In this document: positions 21,932 to 32,445 of the stretch, one piece after another
Position numbering within the stretch: the stretch's first letter is position 1
Layout: each line of letters opens with the position of its first letter
NCBI GenBank assembly: GCA_003117195.1
Contig: BDSI01000036.1
Location: 788,071-852,070 of the forward strand
Length of the DNA: 64,000 bases
Direction: 5' to 3'
Source: Eudorina sp. 2006-703-Eu-15
Taxonomy: Eukaryota; Chlorophyta; Chlorophyceae; Chlamydomonadales; Volvocaceae
Notes under the pieces: generated by a model
Database searches by the model: none
Told to the model about the DNA's origin: nothing
What the model saw: only the letters and a program-made list of their open reading frames with translations
Translations under genes and position numbers: made by a program

Positions 21932-23131
21932 TCAGACGCGGGGCCGCACGTCCCGCTCATGGCGGTGCCGGCCGAGGTAGCGGGCCAGCGTGGCGACGCT
22001 GCGCAACTGCCCAAAGCCCAAGAGGTTGTCGGTCCCCTCGCCAGCCGCCTCAGCGGCCTGCAGCGCGCCGCGGCGGAAGCTGTGCACCGTCTCACCCGCG
22101 TAAAGCCCGGCGGACTTTAAATGCAGGTGGAGGCGCGCCGCCAGGCTAGCGCTCTGCAGGGCCACGTACTTGAAGCCCCGCTGGTCAGCCGTTAAGGGCC
22201 GGAACAGCAGATCTTGGACCGACGCTCCCGCGGGAGCGTCGGGCTGGTTGCAGCACCAGATGTAGTACGCCAGCGTCCGCGGGAGGCAGAAGGCCGGCTC
22301 CACTGGGTTCGGCAACAGCCAGACGGGAGGTGCCCGCTCCAGTTTGTAGGTCTTGGTGCCCCGCTGGCGGAAGCATAACACGGGCCCCGCCAGCGGGGGG
22401 CCCCACTGCCAGGGCGGAGGCAAAGGGAACTGGGAGCTGGGCAGCTCGGGCCGGAAGGGATCCACAAAATCGCCCAGGCCCAGCTTATGACCCCGCACAG
22501 CGGTCTGCCAGAGCAACAGCACGCACAGCAGGTCCCGCAGCAGCACCAACCGCTCCAGGGGTGCAATGGCTGGCCCGAAGAGACCCCACAGGTACCGCAC
22601 CAGCCCCTGATACTTCTCAGGCGTCATGGGGATGGCGGATACTTCTGCGTATCCGGTCGCCACCCGCGAGCGCTGATAGGCGACACGGAAGTCCTCCACC
22701 CACACGGAGTCACAAGGGTTACCCAGTCCGGTGGAGGCGTCGAAGCGGCCACCACGGCCCGCCCGGCCAAAGAAGCCGCTGAGCCCCGACAAGAAAGACT
22801 TGACAGCGGCGGGCCCCACAGGCCCCCCGTCACGCGCCCGGTGACTGGGCAGCCAGGCGGACACCATGAAGACCAGTACGTTGTCGGGTGTGCAGTCCGC
22901 CCACGTACGACCCCGGCCGCAGCGAGCGAGCCAGCCCAGGAACTCCACAGCGGCGGCGTCCTGGCGCTGTACAGTAGTGGGAGCTAAGGCCCCCAGGAGC
23001 CACCGGTTCGCAGCCTCCAGCCCCTGCTGGTACACCACCTCCTGCTCGGCGGCCGAGGCGGGTAAGCCCGGACGGAGATGCGCGGTTACCCGGGCTACAT
23101 GCCCAGCGGCAACCCCAAGGGGTGCCACCAC
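21932..23131 (-). CDS. Tyrosine recombinase of the DIRS-like element (main exon)
   Basis: About 399 codons from a likely acceptor at 23131 (ttgttcag before GTGGTGGCACC) to the TGA at 21932-21934. The C-terminal catalytic domain shows the tyrosine-recombinase tetrad: Arg in LLLWQTAVRGHKLGLGD, His-x-x-Arg in VHSFRRGALQAAEAAG and the nucleophile Tyr in SVATLARYLGRHRHERD. It would integrate a circular DNA intermediate through a covalent 3'-phosphotyrosine. The N-terminal half (QDAAAVEFLGWLARCGRG) resembles a core-binding domain. No ATG occurs at the 5' end of this exon. A 105-nt exon at 23195-23299 (GSAAFSLPPVVPVAS...) is a possible upstream piece with compatible phase. This ORF is intact, unlike gag and RT. 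Confidence 0.85.
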   Translation of the reverse strand: MVAPLGVAAGHVARVTAHLRPGLPASAAEQEVVYQQGLEAANRWLLGALAPTTVQRQDAAAVEFLGWLARCGRGRTWADCTPDNVLVFMVSAWLPSHRARDGGPVGPAAVKSFLSGLSGFFGRAGRGGRFDASTGLGNPCDSVWVEDFRVAYQRSRVATGYAEVSAIPMTPEKYQGLVRYLWGLFGPAIAPLERLVLLRDLLCVLLLWQTAVRGHKLGLGDFVDPFRPELPSSQFPLPPPWQWGPPLAGPVLCFRQRGTKTYKLERAPPVWLLPNPVEPAFCLPRTLAYYIWCCNQPDAPAGASVQDLLFRPLTADQRGFKYVALQSASLAARLHLHLKSAGLYAGETVHSFRRGALQAAEAAGEGTDNLLGFGQLRSVATLARYLGRHRHERDVRPRV

Positions 23132-23322
23132 CTGAACAAGCAAAACAGGCGTTTAACAAGCCGACCCTGCAACCATCACAGTACGCAACCGTACCTGAAC
23201 AGGCGAGCCAACTCGCACGGAAGCGAAGGGCACACCGGCCAAGCTGGGCACCAAAGAGGCCACAGGAACAACCGGAGGTAGAGAGAAAGCAGCAGAACCC
23301 TGCGGTTACCAGCAAGCGTCAG

Positions 23323-23680
23323 CTACAACCAGAGCCGACCGTCGATGATTCCCCCGATACGGAAGCGGAGTGGCCACCCACCGCAGGAGGAAGGCCAGTG
23401 CTCGCGTATCCAGCCACCAGGGGGGCCCCGATGCTTGCGGAGAGGACCCCGCCAGGCGTAGCAGCCTGCAGCAATGACGGATAGCCCCCAGGCAATTGAT
23501 CGCCGCCATCCGAAGGTGCCACCCGCCGGGAAAGACAAGCGCTCCCCCCCCCTCACCGGTATGGAAGCGGATCCGCCCACGGATGCTCCCACGAGGGGTG
23601 CGCGCAGCAGTCCGCCGACCAGACCGACGCCGAAACCCGGCACCGCGGAAGCCTCCTGCGGAACAGACGGCACGCGAGAC
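23323..23680 (-). CDS. Leader ORF of the DIRS-like element (copy 1)
   Basis: Encodes a short hydrophobic Gly/Val/Leu-rich segment including GVGLVGGLLRAPLVG, SASIPVRGG and TFGWRRSIAWGLSVIAAG. It aligns in one frame with the plus-strand ORF at 51842-52614. The indels between the two are multiples of three, so the frame has been under constraint. It probably ends at a donor after 23382 (TCCTGCG then gtgggt). Function is unknown; it may be the N-terminal exon of the recombinase or a separate small protein. No ATG was confirmed. Confidence 0.55.
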
Positions 23681-23964
23681 GGAGCGTAACGCTCATTCTA
23701 CACAAAAAACACTGCAGCGACAGACGAATCAGAGTAACACGCTATTGACCCAGGAGAACAGAGGGCCGACTCCGATGACGAAGGAGAACAACGAACCAGT
23801 CGTAACGCTCGAGGCAAGCAGTAATTATTGTACTCGACCGCGAGGCGATGCAGATAACAAAATATGTCACAGTCGAGCTCTTTCGACTACTCACCGTTGC
23901 TCCGAACCCAAGGCTCAAAGCTTGCGGACCAGTCGGAACCCCACCCCACCTGCCCGTTAAGCAA

Positions 23965-24075
23965 AATGGGAGGTGCATTTCCCTGACTGAACATTGGGGA
24001 AGGGCAAAAGGCTGGACGCAAAATCTCCACATTAAGTTAGTCCTGTACGGAGCAACGAGCATTTACGTTCAAGCA
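23965..24075 (-). repeat. Right inverted terminal repeat of the DIRS-like element
   Basis: Reverse complement of 14441-14551 with three substitutions. Six bases separate it from the TIR element at 24081. Confidence 0.85.
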
Positions 24076-24080
24076 CACTA

Positions 24081-24623
24081 CATTCCTTTTTGAAACTGAT
24101 AAACCTGTATCTGAGAGGCGGTTTTGCGAGAGGGTGGCCACTGAGGCGTTGACTGTGAGGCGTCCGTTTCTGGAGATCCTCGACCTCCCCCGTGGCATTT
24201 CTGTCTTTCTATCTATGGGTCATAATTCTGTGATATGAAATGTAGGATTTTCGTAACATGCTATACGCGACTTATTCAACGTGCGGTGATTCGCGACCAA
24301 GACTCATCGGTCGTCTCGACAGAAACTCGGGAGCTGCCTAGGGACATCTATTGTGAACTACAGTTCACAACGAATTTTAAAAAATGGACAGAGACATCCC
24401 TCGATCCCTGCCGTTGAAGCCATTGGGTTGGCTCTGGATGATGCGAGTGCGTGAGATAAATGCAAACATTTTATCCTCCATACGCCAGGGCAGCCGTATT
24501 CCTATTCCCATGTGGGGTGAGGGCTGGGACAGTTGATCTCCATGTTGCTGTGCGGGCCAGACTCGCTGACTTCGGCCGACACCCGCCTCTCAGATACAGG
24601 TTTATCAGTTTCAAAAAGGAATG
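24081..24623. mobile_element. 543-bp element with 41-bp perfect terminal inverted repeats
   Basis: TIRs 24081-24121 and 24583-24623 start cattcctttttgaaactgat and are exact inverse copies over 41 bases. The interior (about 24150-24572) is the reverse complement of sequence in both duplicated blocks (28845-29166 plus 29984-30062; 39690-39996 plus 40811-40890). It carries the empty version of the site where a Harbinger-like element sits in those blocks. No transposase is visible and no clear target-site duplication was found. Confidence 0.8.
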
Positions 24624-25854
24624 CATTATACCAGCAAATGACGTCAGATGACGCGCGGACTAGGAGTTTGTCAAATAATCAACCGCACGGCCTGGGTCCA
24701 GTCCAGCAAGTCCACATTGCCTTCTTCATCCAGGTAATTGTAATCGCTTTATGCGCTCCATCTATATCAATGTCTGACGCACCGCAGCTGTCCAAAACAC
24801 TGACGGGCGACGACTCTTCGCGAGATGATGCCTCCTCAGAATATTAAACTATCTTACCTTGTGGACATACTGGGTAGTATTCCACATTGTAACCTAAGAT
24901 ACGGAGCGACGTAGCCTACGTCAGGGTTGGTACATGGTACAGTATTGGTTTGACCCATCTCGTCGTATCCGTAATCCTTGAAAATTTACGCCGGGCGTAA
25001 CTCCGTAATGTTGCGTATTACAGAAAAGGCTTCTTTCTTTCTCAAATAGCTTCTTTAACCTGTAGATATGGAAAGCGTAATGGTTGCACCTAGGGAACGC
25101 GGCTTCCCGGGCTCACACCTGCCGGCCTGCGACATACCCCGAGGAAACCCTCATCCTCCCAGCCACTCCCTTCCTTGCGCTCACATCCCCAGACGGCAAA
25201 CCAATCCTTCTCTCACAACCACAACAATACCTAGTAACCCTAAGACCCCCAGCCCTGCCCTAAGGCCGTGCCTAAGGCCTCTACGCGTCTCCAACCCTGT
25301 ACGACCTGCCCTTCTGCCCCTGGTCCGGCTTCATCGGGTCCTTGCTCCAATCGAACCAGGGGAAGTAGTACCGCAGAAGGCCGGTCATATTCTCCAAAGT
25401 TAGAGTAGTGCTGACCAAGAACACCTGCTGGACGGCCTGGGCCAGCTTTCTTGGTAGGGGCTTCACCTTCCATTGCCCGCCATGTCAGTGTAAAATGACC
25501 CCAACCGGCGCTCCCCTTACTAGGAGGTTAAAAAACAACAATTGACAACCAGATCAGGTAAGTCAGCTAAGCATGAAAGCGTTGTTTGCCCTTTGAAAGG
25601 CGCCAAGCTGGCGCCAAGGTGCCGCTCCGAAACTTCCTCGCGTATTTTACGCCCAACATTTACGCCAGACGTCTTAGAAGGGTACCCGTGATGCGTAACT
25701 AGCGTAATATTACGCCGGCGTAATTTGGGCGTATCATTACGGAATACGGTACCAACTTAGTCTAAGTTTGCCAAACTTTGCCTACTAGGTGCCACGTAGG
25801 CTCCCAACATTGTCCCAAGCATTATCCCAAGTCCAAGATACTTGACACAGTGAA
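24624..25854. other. AT-rich intergenic region with element relics
   Basis: Imperfect inverted repeats rich in tacgcc/ggcgta occur near 24965-25022 and 25640-25755, suggesting the ends of a decayed element of about 780 bp. On the minus strand near 25281-25475 two overlapping frames encode short segments (one includes LENMTGLLRYYFPWFDW) that could be a stray exon. I found no flanking exon to support it. Confidence 0.4.
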
Positions 25855-26319
25855 GCTTCCCGATATAATATAAGACATTATAAACGCAAGTTAACTTTCT
25901 TGAGCCCTAAAAAGTCGAGGATCTGGTGTACAGTGCTTCGTGCTACTTGAACTGTTCTCCGTAACATTCAAGGCTTTCTACCTTCTCCGTAGTGGATACA
26001 GGAGACAGAACTGTGGAGTATGGAAGAAGACGGGCGGTCGGCGGTGGTACCAGCGACTCCAGGGAACCGCCTCCCCAGTGAGCCGCTCTGTATCCCAGCT
26101 TCACAGCTATAACACTGCAGTGTTTAAACACGCAGACTCGAAACACATGCATTAGCGCGCAAGCAACTGAAGACTGCCCGGCTGGAAGTTGCTCAAGCGT
26201 TCATCTTGCGCCCAGCCCATGAAATTTGCGCTATTTGTACACGCTTGCCACTATTACTGTAAACAGCATTTGAAGATCTGCTGCCTTGCCAGGCTGCAGT
26301 CTCAGGGCTAAGATCTACC

Positions 26320-27124
26320 ATGGCCCTGCGCGGTCCTTTCGCCCGCATTTGCATTGCTCAGAAGGTCAGGGCGTTCTCGTGTGGCGTGGGGTTGCTCAAT
26401 CGCGATGCAGGGTCCCGAAGCTTCAATCCTCGTTTCTTTGATGTTCGCAAGAGCAAGAACGGGGTGTAGTCACCGCATGAACTTGGCTTCATCCCTTTGC
26501 AGGTGAGCCTTACTGTGCTGGCCGCCACTACGGTTAGCGGAGTGCGGCCCCTTGCCGCAAAGGCGCGTAGCAGCAGCGTTGCGCAGCTTCTGCAGCGGGT
26601 CGAGGCGGCGGAGCAGCGGGCTGAGGTGGCGGAGAAGCAGGCGGAGGCGGCTCAGCATCAGGCAAAGTTCCGAATTTGGGTGAGTTCGCACACACAGTCA
26701 TGGCAGGGGCTCATAGTCCGATGCAGCTCGGTGAGACAGGTATACGGGCTAGGATAAGCAATGGCTAGGATAAGCAAGTGGGGGGCAACGGGACACGTGC
26801 ACATGCTCATATCTTACTACCCATTATGCATAATGCTTCGTTCTGCAAGAGCAGACGACCGCGGACACAGCGGGCAGTGCGCGCCAGCTGCCACTGCAGC
26901 TGCCACTGCCAGTGTGAAGCGTGTGGTGCACTCAGGCACTGTCTGACCTGTGTTTGTCCCTTGTCTTGCAGGTTGGAACAACACTGAGTTGCGCGATGCT
27001 GATCATCGTGGCTGGTGTCATTTCTGGCTATTTTCCCCACATCATCTCCCACAAACTGCTGCCCTTTGTTGCGGAGGTCACCAAGAAGGCTTTGCACTGC
27101 ACCAAACAGGCTTTGCGCCGCTGA
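26320..27124 (+). CDS. Small putative organelle-targeted single-TM protein, copy A
   Basis: Exons 26320-26463, 26503-26679 and 26972-27124, about 157 residues. The ATG opens MALRGPFARICIAQKVRAFS, an Arg/Ala/Ser-rich stretch lacking acidic residues as in a mitochondrial presequence. Exon 2 has a heptad-like helix (VAQLLQRVEAAEQRAEVAEK). Exon 3 has one hydrophobic helix, LSCAMLIIVAGVISGYF, and ends KQALRR. Intron 1 would be only 39 nt, unusually short, so that junction is the weakest. An alternative end splices from GTTGCGGAG near 27079 to GGGAAGGAGC near 27136, adding a second hydrophobic segment LALIWIAVSAAIISM. Function unknown. Confidence 0.5.
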
Positions 27125-27415
27125 TTGCACTCACAGGGGAAGGAGCTTAAGCTGGCACTCATCTGGATTGCAGTGAGTGCAGCCATCATTTCCATGTCGG
27201 GGGAGGTCTGGAGCAAGGACCTGCTTGGCCTGGCGCCCGCATTTAAGGTGTGCTCCTGTGTCTCGAACGCTTTGCGGGAGCTACTCCAGTGAGGGAGGGG
27301 GTTTGCGCCACGGCTTCTTCATTCTTTGGCAGCGTACTTGGAGGCAGCGGTGTGCATGGGTGGGTGTGCATGGGTGGGCTTGGACGGACGGGACGGCCGG
27401 TATGTATGATAGCGC

Positions 27416-27631
27416 GCAATAATGGGATGCAATGACTGCCTGTACATAGCACATACGGCGCGCTGGTTTGCGCAACGGCTTCTTCATATTTTGGCAGTGT
27501 GCATTTTTAAAACTGGTACTTGGGCAACAATGGGATGCAATGACGGCCTGTACATAGCGCACACAGCGCGCTGGTTTGCGCAACGGCTTCTTCATATTTT
27601 GGCAGTGTGCATTTTTAAAACTGGTACTTGG
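27416..27631 (+). repeat. 108-bp tandem repeat, two copies (copy A)
   Basis: Units 27416-27523 and 27524-27631 begin gcaayaatgggatgcaatga. A partial related stretch lies at 27293-27345. Located just 3' of the small membrane-protein gene. Confidence 0.9.
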
Positions 27632-27850
27632 GCAGTGTAAGCTTTGCACACCCACAGATAGATAGGAATTACATAAGTAATTCCGACGAAGTAAATAATA
27701 TTGCTTTGACGGTGGCAGCGGTGTGCATGGGTGGGCTTGCCTTCTGTGAAGGCAGCCGACTGTTTGTATCATTACGAGTGTGACATTGACACTTTCCTTA
27801 TGCAAATGGGCTGAGATATGAGACACAACATCGCAAAATATATTCTGGCT

Positions 27851-28210
27851 ATATGGTTCTGGCACGACTGTTATGGCACGACATATATGCCCCTGGAGTT
27901 CCAGGTTCGACCCCGACCGAGAGCGGGCCAAAGACCCTCGATAGTTAGAGGGCAAGGGTGCCCCCATGTCGATGGACGGTGAAGGACCCGATTAAAGTGA
28001 CCTGCGAGCTGACCAGGAGCGGAGTTGACGCCTTAGTTGATTCGGCAGATTCCGCTGGATGCCGGTGGTGGGTGCTGAACCCGGGAAGAGCACTGATTTC
28101 GGAGAAGTCGGCATGGGAGACCGGATGAGGGTGCCCCGAAATACCGGGGAAGGTAGGGACTGCCAGGTTAGTGGCCACGGGTGAAGCTGAACCCCCTATC
28201 CCACACGATC
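27851..28210. mobile_element. Insertion of about 360 bp present only in copy A
   Basis: Flanked by attctggct at 27842-27850 and 28211-28219. Copy B has a single attctggct (from 39019) and no insert. The insert contains ggttcgaccccg, similar to a tRNA B-box, so a SINE is possible; the A-box match is poor. A few extra bases at the left edge leave the exact boundary uncertain. Confidence 0.65.
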
Positions 28211-28219
28211 ATTCTGGCT

Positions 28220-29165
28220 GTCACGCCGATTGACTGCACCCGTCAGTTTACTGCTCCATTTCAGTTAGTTGCGGTTATTGTGAGTTGTTGTGTGATTCGG
28301 TTTCCGGTTTCTTCTGGTTTCAGGACTATCTCTGATGGTAGAGTGTCGTGCTTGTTTGTCTTGTGATTTAGGTCGAGGCTTTGCCTTGGTGCTTTGTCTC
28401 GATTCGATGAGCAACTAGTAGGCCCCTTTTAGGTTATGGACCTGGCCTAGCGGAAGTGACATGTAAGGTCATTCATCGCATCATTCGTTTCCGAGCCTTT
28501 GTTCCATTGTCATCATTTGCACGCGTAGTGCATACATCAGCGTTATGGAGAGCTGCGCGGCATCGCTTCTGCAACGGACCAGCCATCTGATCCTACCTTC
28601 GTCCTTGCCTCCGGTATCGCGAACCTACAACAGAGTTTCTGCTGCCTTCACGATGGCGCGTTATTCCTGATCTTATGTTAATCCAGACTCCTTACAATGG
28701 AACAGCCAACATGCGCTGAGGAGTCTATTCTTTCGCGTCCATGCTTCTGCTTTGAACGTGAATATTACAAATGGAACGAGAACCGCCCCGATCGCCAGCT
28801 GTGCAAGGCTAGTCATACTTTTGGTCAACGCGAGTGCTCAACAAGTCAGCGAGTCTGGCCCGCACATCAACATGGAGATCAACTGTCCCAGCCCTCACCC
28901 CACATAGGAATAGGAATACGGCTGCCCTGGCGTATGGAGGATAAAATGTTTGCATTTATCTCCCGCACTTGCATTATCCAGAGCCAACCCAATGGCTTCA
29001 ACGGCAGGGATGTCTCTGTCCATTTTTTAAAATTCGTTATGAACTGTAGTTTACAATAGATGTCCCTAGGCAGCTCCTGAGTTTCTGTCGAGACCACCGA
29101 TGAGTCTTGGTCGCGAATCACCGCACGTTGAATAAGTCGCGTATAGCATGTTACGAAAATCCTAC
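28220..29165. other. Non-coding repeat-derived stretch of copy A
   Basis: The last 320 bases are the inverse of 24240-24572 of the 543-bp TIR element. The first part has no recognisable gene; short ORFs such as 28697-29059 have no known motif. Confidence 0.45.
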
Positions 29166-29168
29166 ATT

Positions 29169-29983
29169 AGGGGTGTTTCTATGACTTTTGGTTTCGGTGT
29201 CGCAGACCTCGTACATGGCAACGTTTTCGCTTGTATGGATGGCTCCCATATCGCCATAAAGCACTTTCACAATGCTGGAGAGAAATACTTCAACTACGTG
29301 GGTAGCCTAGCGCGGATAGCGAGGGGTCGTGTGCCACAGGAGTATGAAGCGACGGGTTTGGCAGCTGCTGCTGCAAGATTAGAAGCGGATCTACGCCACG
29401 TGACAGAATATTCATGTAAACATTCTGTTGGCGAGCATGAGCCATCGTCATCGCCAATGAAGCAGGGTCCGGCTGCAGCCCCGTCATGTGTCCCGCCATG
29501 TGCCGACCAGCAAGCACGCTATGCGGCACCCCGGGCAGGCCAGTAACGTCATGCACTAACGGCAAACAGTACTGGTTCTGATTGTTGGTTTGAGGCCCGT
29601 TGAAATTATCGCCGTTCTGGGACGGCGGGCCCGGAGCGTCCATGGACTGCAAGCCTACGCACTTGAAAGGAATGGCTTTGAGACAATGAGGTCTGATCTT
29701 CTCGTTATCCAGCTAGTAACTCTCAATAGTGCTGATGAAGGCAAATTATACTGTGCCAGCGTTCCTTGTTGTGGAAAGTTGGCCAACCCACGTATTTCAA
29801 GCACAGCGTCGGTCCAGGGAAATCAATACATGCAGTAACAAGCTCGCTCCACTAGCTCCACTAGCTCCATACTATGCCTTGCTACGCCGTAGCAAAATAT
29901 ACTACGCCACGGTGGTACGACCACCTCCCATAGAAACACTTAGCTTAGCAAAAGCTAAGCCCCAGGCCCATAGAAACACCCCT
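29169..29983 (+). mobile_element. PIF/Harbinger-like element with transposase fragment (copy A)
   Basis: TIR AGGGGTGTTTCTATG at 29169-29183, inverted at the right end 29969-29983, flanked by the 3-bp duplication ATT (29166-29168 and 29984-29986). The 24.2-kb locus has the uninterrupted site with a single ATT. A plus-strand ORF (29181-29546) encodes ACMDGSHIAIKHFHNAGEKY, matching the first-Asp DGTHI region of PIF/Harbinger (DDE_Tnp_4) transposases. Three-base target duplications and GGGG-starting TIRs also fit that superfamily. At 815 bp it is too short to be autonomous. Confidence 0.8.
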
Positions 29984-29986
29984 ATT

Positions 29987-32445
29987 TCATAACACAGAAT
30001 TATGACCCATAGATAGAAAGACAGAAATGCCTCGGGGGAGGTCGAGGATCTCCAGAAACCACCTAAGTCTCATGGTAAGGCATCCTATATAGAGTGCGAC
30101 TAAGGTCCAAAAACTGCCATGCTGCTAAAAATCACTATAATTGCCGTACTGCGCATAAAAATTCAGCAGGCTTCGGCCAAGTAAGTAACCGGAAGCATGC
30201 CGCTCACAGGAATGAACGATTGAAACAGATGTTCGCACTCGTATGGTTATGCTGACATATACAGTCACAGCCGGAGCGTCTGGGTCGGCGGAAAACGGGT
30301 AGGAGTGCTCACACTCTCGGGTGGTCGAGCCTGGTCAAGCTTGGTTTGCAGGCCAACCAAGGGGAAGTCATACGCCTATAGTAATCATGCAACTCAACGT
30401 CGATAGAAGCCGTTGATAGAAATCGTCGGTCGAAGCCATCAGCAGGTAATCAGGTCGACACAATCCGACCTGATCACGTACGGCAAATCACCCAGCGCGT
30501 GCAGCGCCGACCGCCTCACCGCCACAGTGAAGCTTCCACTCGTAGTGAAGCTTCACAGAGTGGAAGCTTCACTGAAGCCCTCCATGACATTTGGAGGCTT
30601 GTCAGGAGGAAATTGCTCACTGGCGATGTCCGTTCACACCTGAAACCCTAGTCGACAGCCATACCACTTATTACCGAATCAATGCAGATTATACCCAACG
30701 GCAAGGGATGTGAACATACGAACTTCCACAGCTTAGCTTGCAGCCTGTCACAGCGTGATCCCGAAAGGGCTTCGTGATGTGACGCGGCAAAGCAGCCCTG
30801 CGCAGCTGATTGGAACGTTTGCAGTCGTATAGGAGCCATTTGCAAAACCAGATGAAACCAGCTCGTACGACTATGGAGCGGCGAGGGGGGCAAAGTGTTG
30901 CCTATACTGGCACGGAGTTTAAGCTTCCGCATAACGGTACGACAGCAAGGCACCGGACGGGCAAGACATCCAGGCTCACGGACGAGGGCCTGAACGGCAG
31001 GGTGACACAAACGGCACATGCATAGCGCCACGGCCCGCACCGAGTGTTTCCTTAAGTATATCGGATCCATCCCCACCAACCAACAAAAACGACCCATGGG
31101 TCGTGCCCTGCTCATTTGGGATTCCGACAGAATCCATGCGGTCGGTCCTGTAGCATCTCTGAAGTTAAAACCACACAACTGATATCATGAAATAGTTGTC
31201 ACGGGCACGCAGTGACCCAGCACGCAGTGTCGTAACTGTGGGTCACGCTTGGGGTCCGGGGGGATGTCACGGGCCGTGCACACACCGCTCAACGGCTTCT
31301 GCCGGCTCGCATCCCTCTGCTCCTCTCCTCCCCTCTGCCCTTCCCTCCGCTCCGCTCTGCGCCGCTGGCTAGGCATCGGGTCCCCCCCACCTTGACAGCC
31401 CCCAGCCGCCAGTCCTCCAGGGAGCCTAAGTCAGCACTCCCCCCCTCCCGACGGCTCTCCTCTCCTCTCCTCTCCTCGAGCCCTGCCAGCCTGACCTGGC
31501 GTGCTCCGGCAACGAAAGGGTCGCAGCCCACTTCACTCCTCCCCACTCCACTCCGCTGAACACCGCTCCACTCCTCCGCTCTCCGTTCCACACGTCACAA
31601 AGACGATGCACTCCGCTCCGCCCCTCAGTGACCGCCGCGCAGCCCGGTCATGGCGGCCCACGCGATGGCAGCTCCTGCGGCACCCTCCACGTTCAGATGC
31701 GGACGACCGCCTCTCCGCCTCCGGCCCCTGGGAAACATGACATACTCCTCGCCATGGCCCCCGCTTTGCTCGCCACGACCCCCGCGCGGCCGTCCATCTT
31801 CCCAGGCGTACGGCCGGCTCATCGTGCGCCTTGATGCCGTCGCGGGCATAGGGTTTCTTCAGTCATCCCGCAACGACCACATCTCCCTCGTCATGTGCGC
31901 TCGGTCCTGAACGGCCCCAAGGCCTTCACACTCGCAGCAAAAGAAAGGAAAGTCCAGGCAAGCAGGCATCACCAGTGCTGCAAAGAATGATAGACTTCCC
32001 CCATTGCGTGTGTGTCTGCGTGGTTCATGTCAAAAATGCGCACGCCTGCACACATGCCCTGAGACACGCCCGTTAGGGCCCGACGGCGACGTCTTCAGCC
32101 CCTGACCTTCCCAGCACCTTCCTCAGTGCCGCGCCGCTCCAAGAACGCTCGATTCTTCTTCATACACAACACACACATATCAAACCCTAGAGTCAGCCCT
32201 CTCCATCCGTGCGCCCCGGGCCCCCGCTCGACCAGCAGCAACAGCACCTGTCCTCGATTCCGACCCATGGGTCGTGCAGTCCCGCTTCACTCGACACATC
32301 CTGAACCCCATCCAATCACCCCTGGCACGCCTCTGAACCCACCCCCCAGGACCCTAACCTCCTAACAACCCAATCGCGCCCATGCGACCCCCCCTGGACC
32401 CGACCCGACCCATCACGCGACCCACCCTGGACCCGACCCGACCCA
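29987..32445. other. Copy A stretch without a convincing gene
   Basis: Holds a hairpin at 30525-30574 (CAGTGAAGCTTCCACTC, 16-base loop, exact inverse). A 74-codon minus-strand frame at 31625-31849 (arginine/glycine-rich) is conserved in copy B, though recency alone could explain that. A 176-codon minus frame at 30648-31178 starts with TTG and has no known motif. Pyrimidine-rich (CTCCT)n runs lie near 31440-31620. The 3' end of the kinase remnant begins at 32446. Confidence 0.4.

Larger units (their letters stand above)
14441..24075 (-). mobile_element. DIRS/PAT-like tyrosine-recombinase retroelement, degenerate
   Basis: Bounded by 111-bp inverted repeats (14441-14551 and 23965-24075, three mismatches). 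On the minus strand the order is leader ORF, tyrosine recombinase, a 94-bp hairpin, an approximately 160-bp tandem repeat, gag, RT, RNase H and a methyltransferase-like domain. RT plus RNase H plus MT plus recombinase, without LTRs or an aspartic protease, is the DIRS-order signature; PAT-group members such as Kangaroo are known from Volvox. The recombinase gene lying upstream of gag on the same strand is unusual compared with the gag-first order described for DIRS1. Frameshifts and a stop make this copy probably non-autonomous. Two juxtaposed partial elements is the main alternative. Confidence 0.8.

Noticed and set aside
27890..27930. B-box-like sequence considered as a tRNA gene
   Set aside because: The T-stem does not pair and no acceptor stem or anticodon arm can be drawn.
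27281..27967. 228-codon minus frame with 36-residue repeats
   Set aside because: Produced by the 108-bp tandem repeat, whose length is a multiple of three; no independent support.
30648..31178. 176-codon minus frame present in both duplicated copies
   Set aside because: Starts with TTG, no motif, and conservation between copies only reflects recent duplication.
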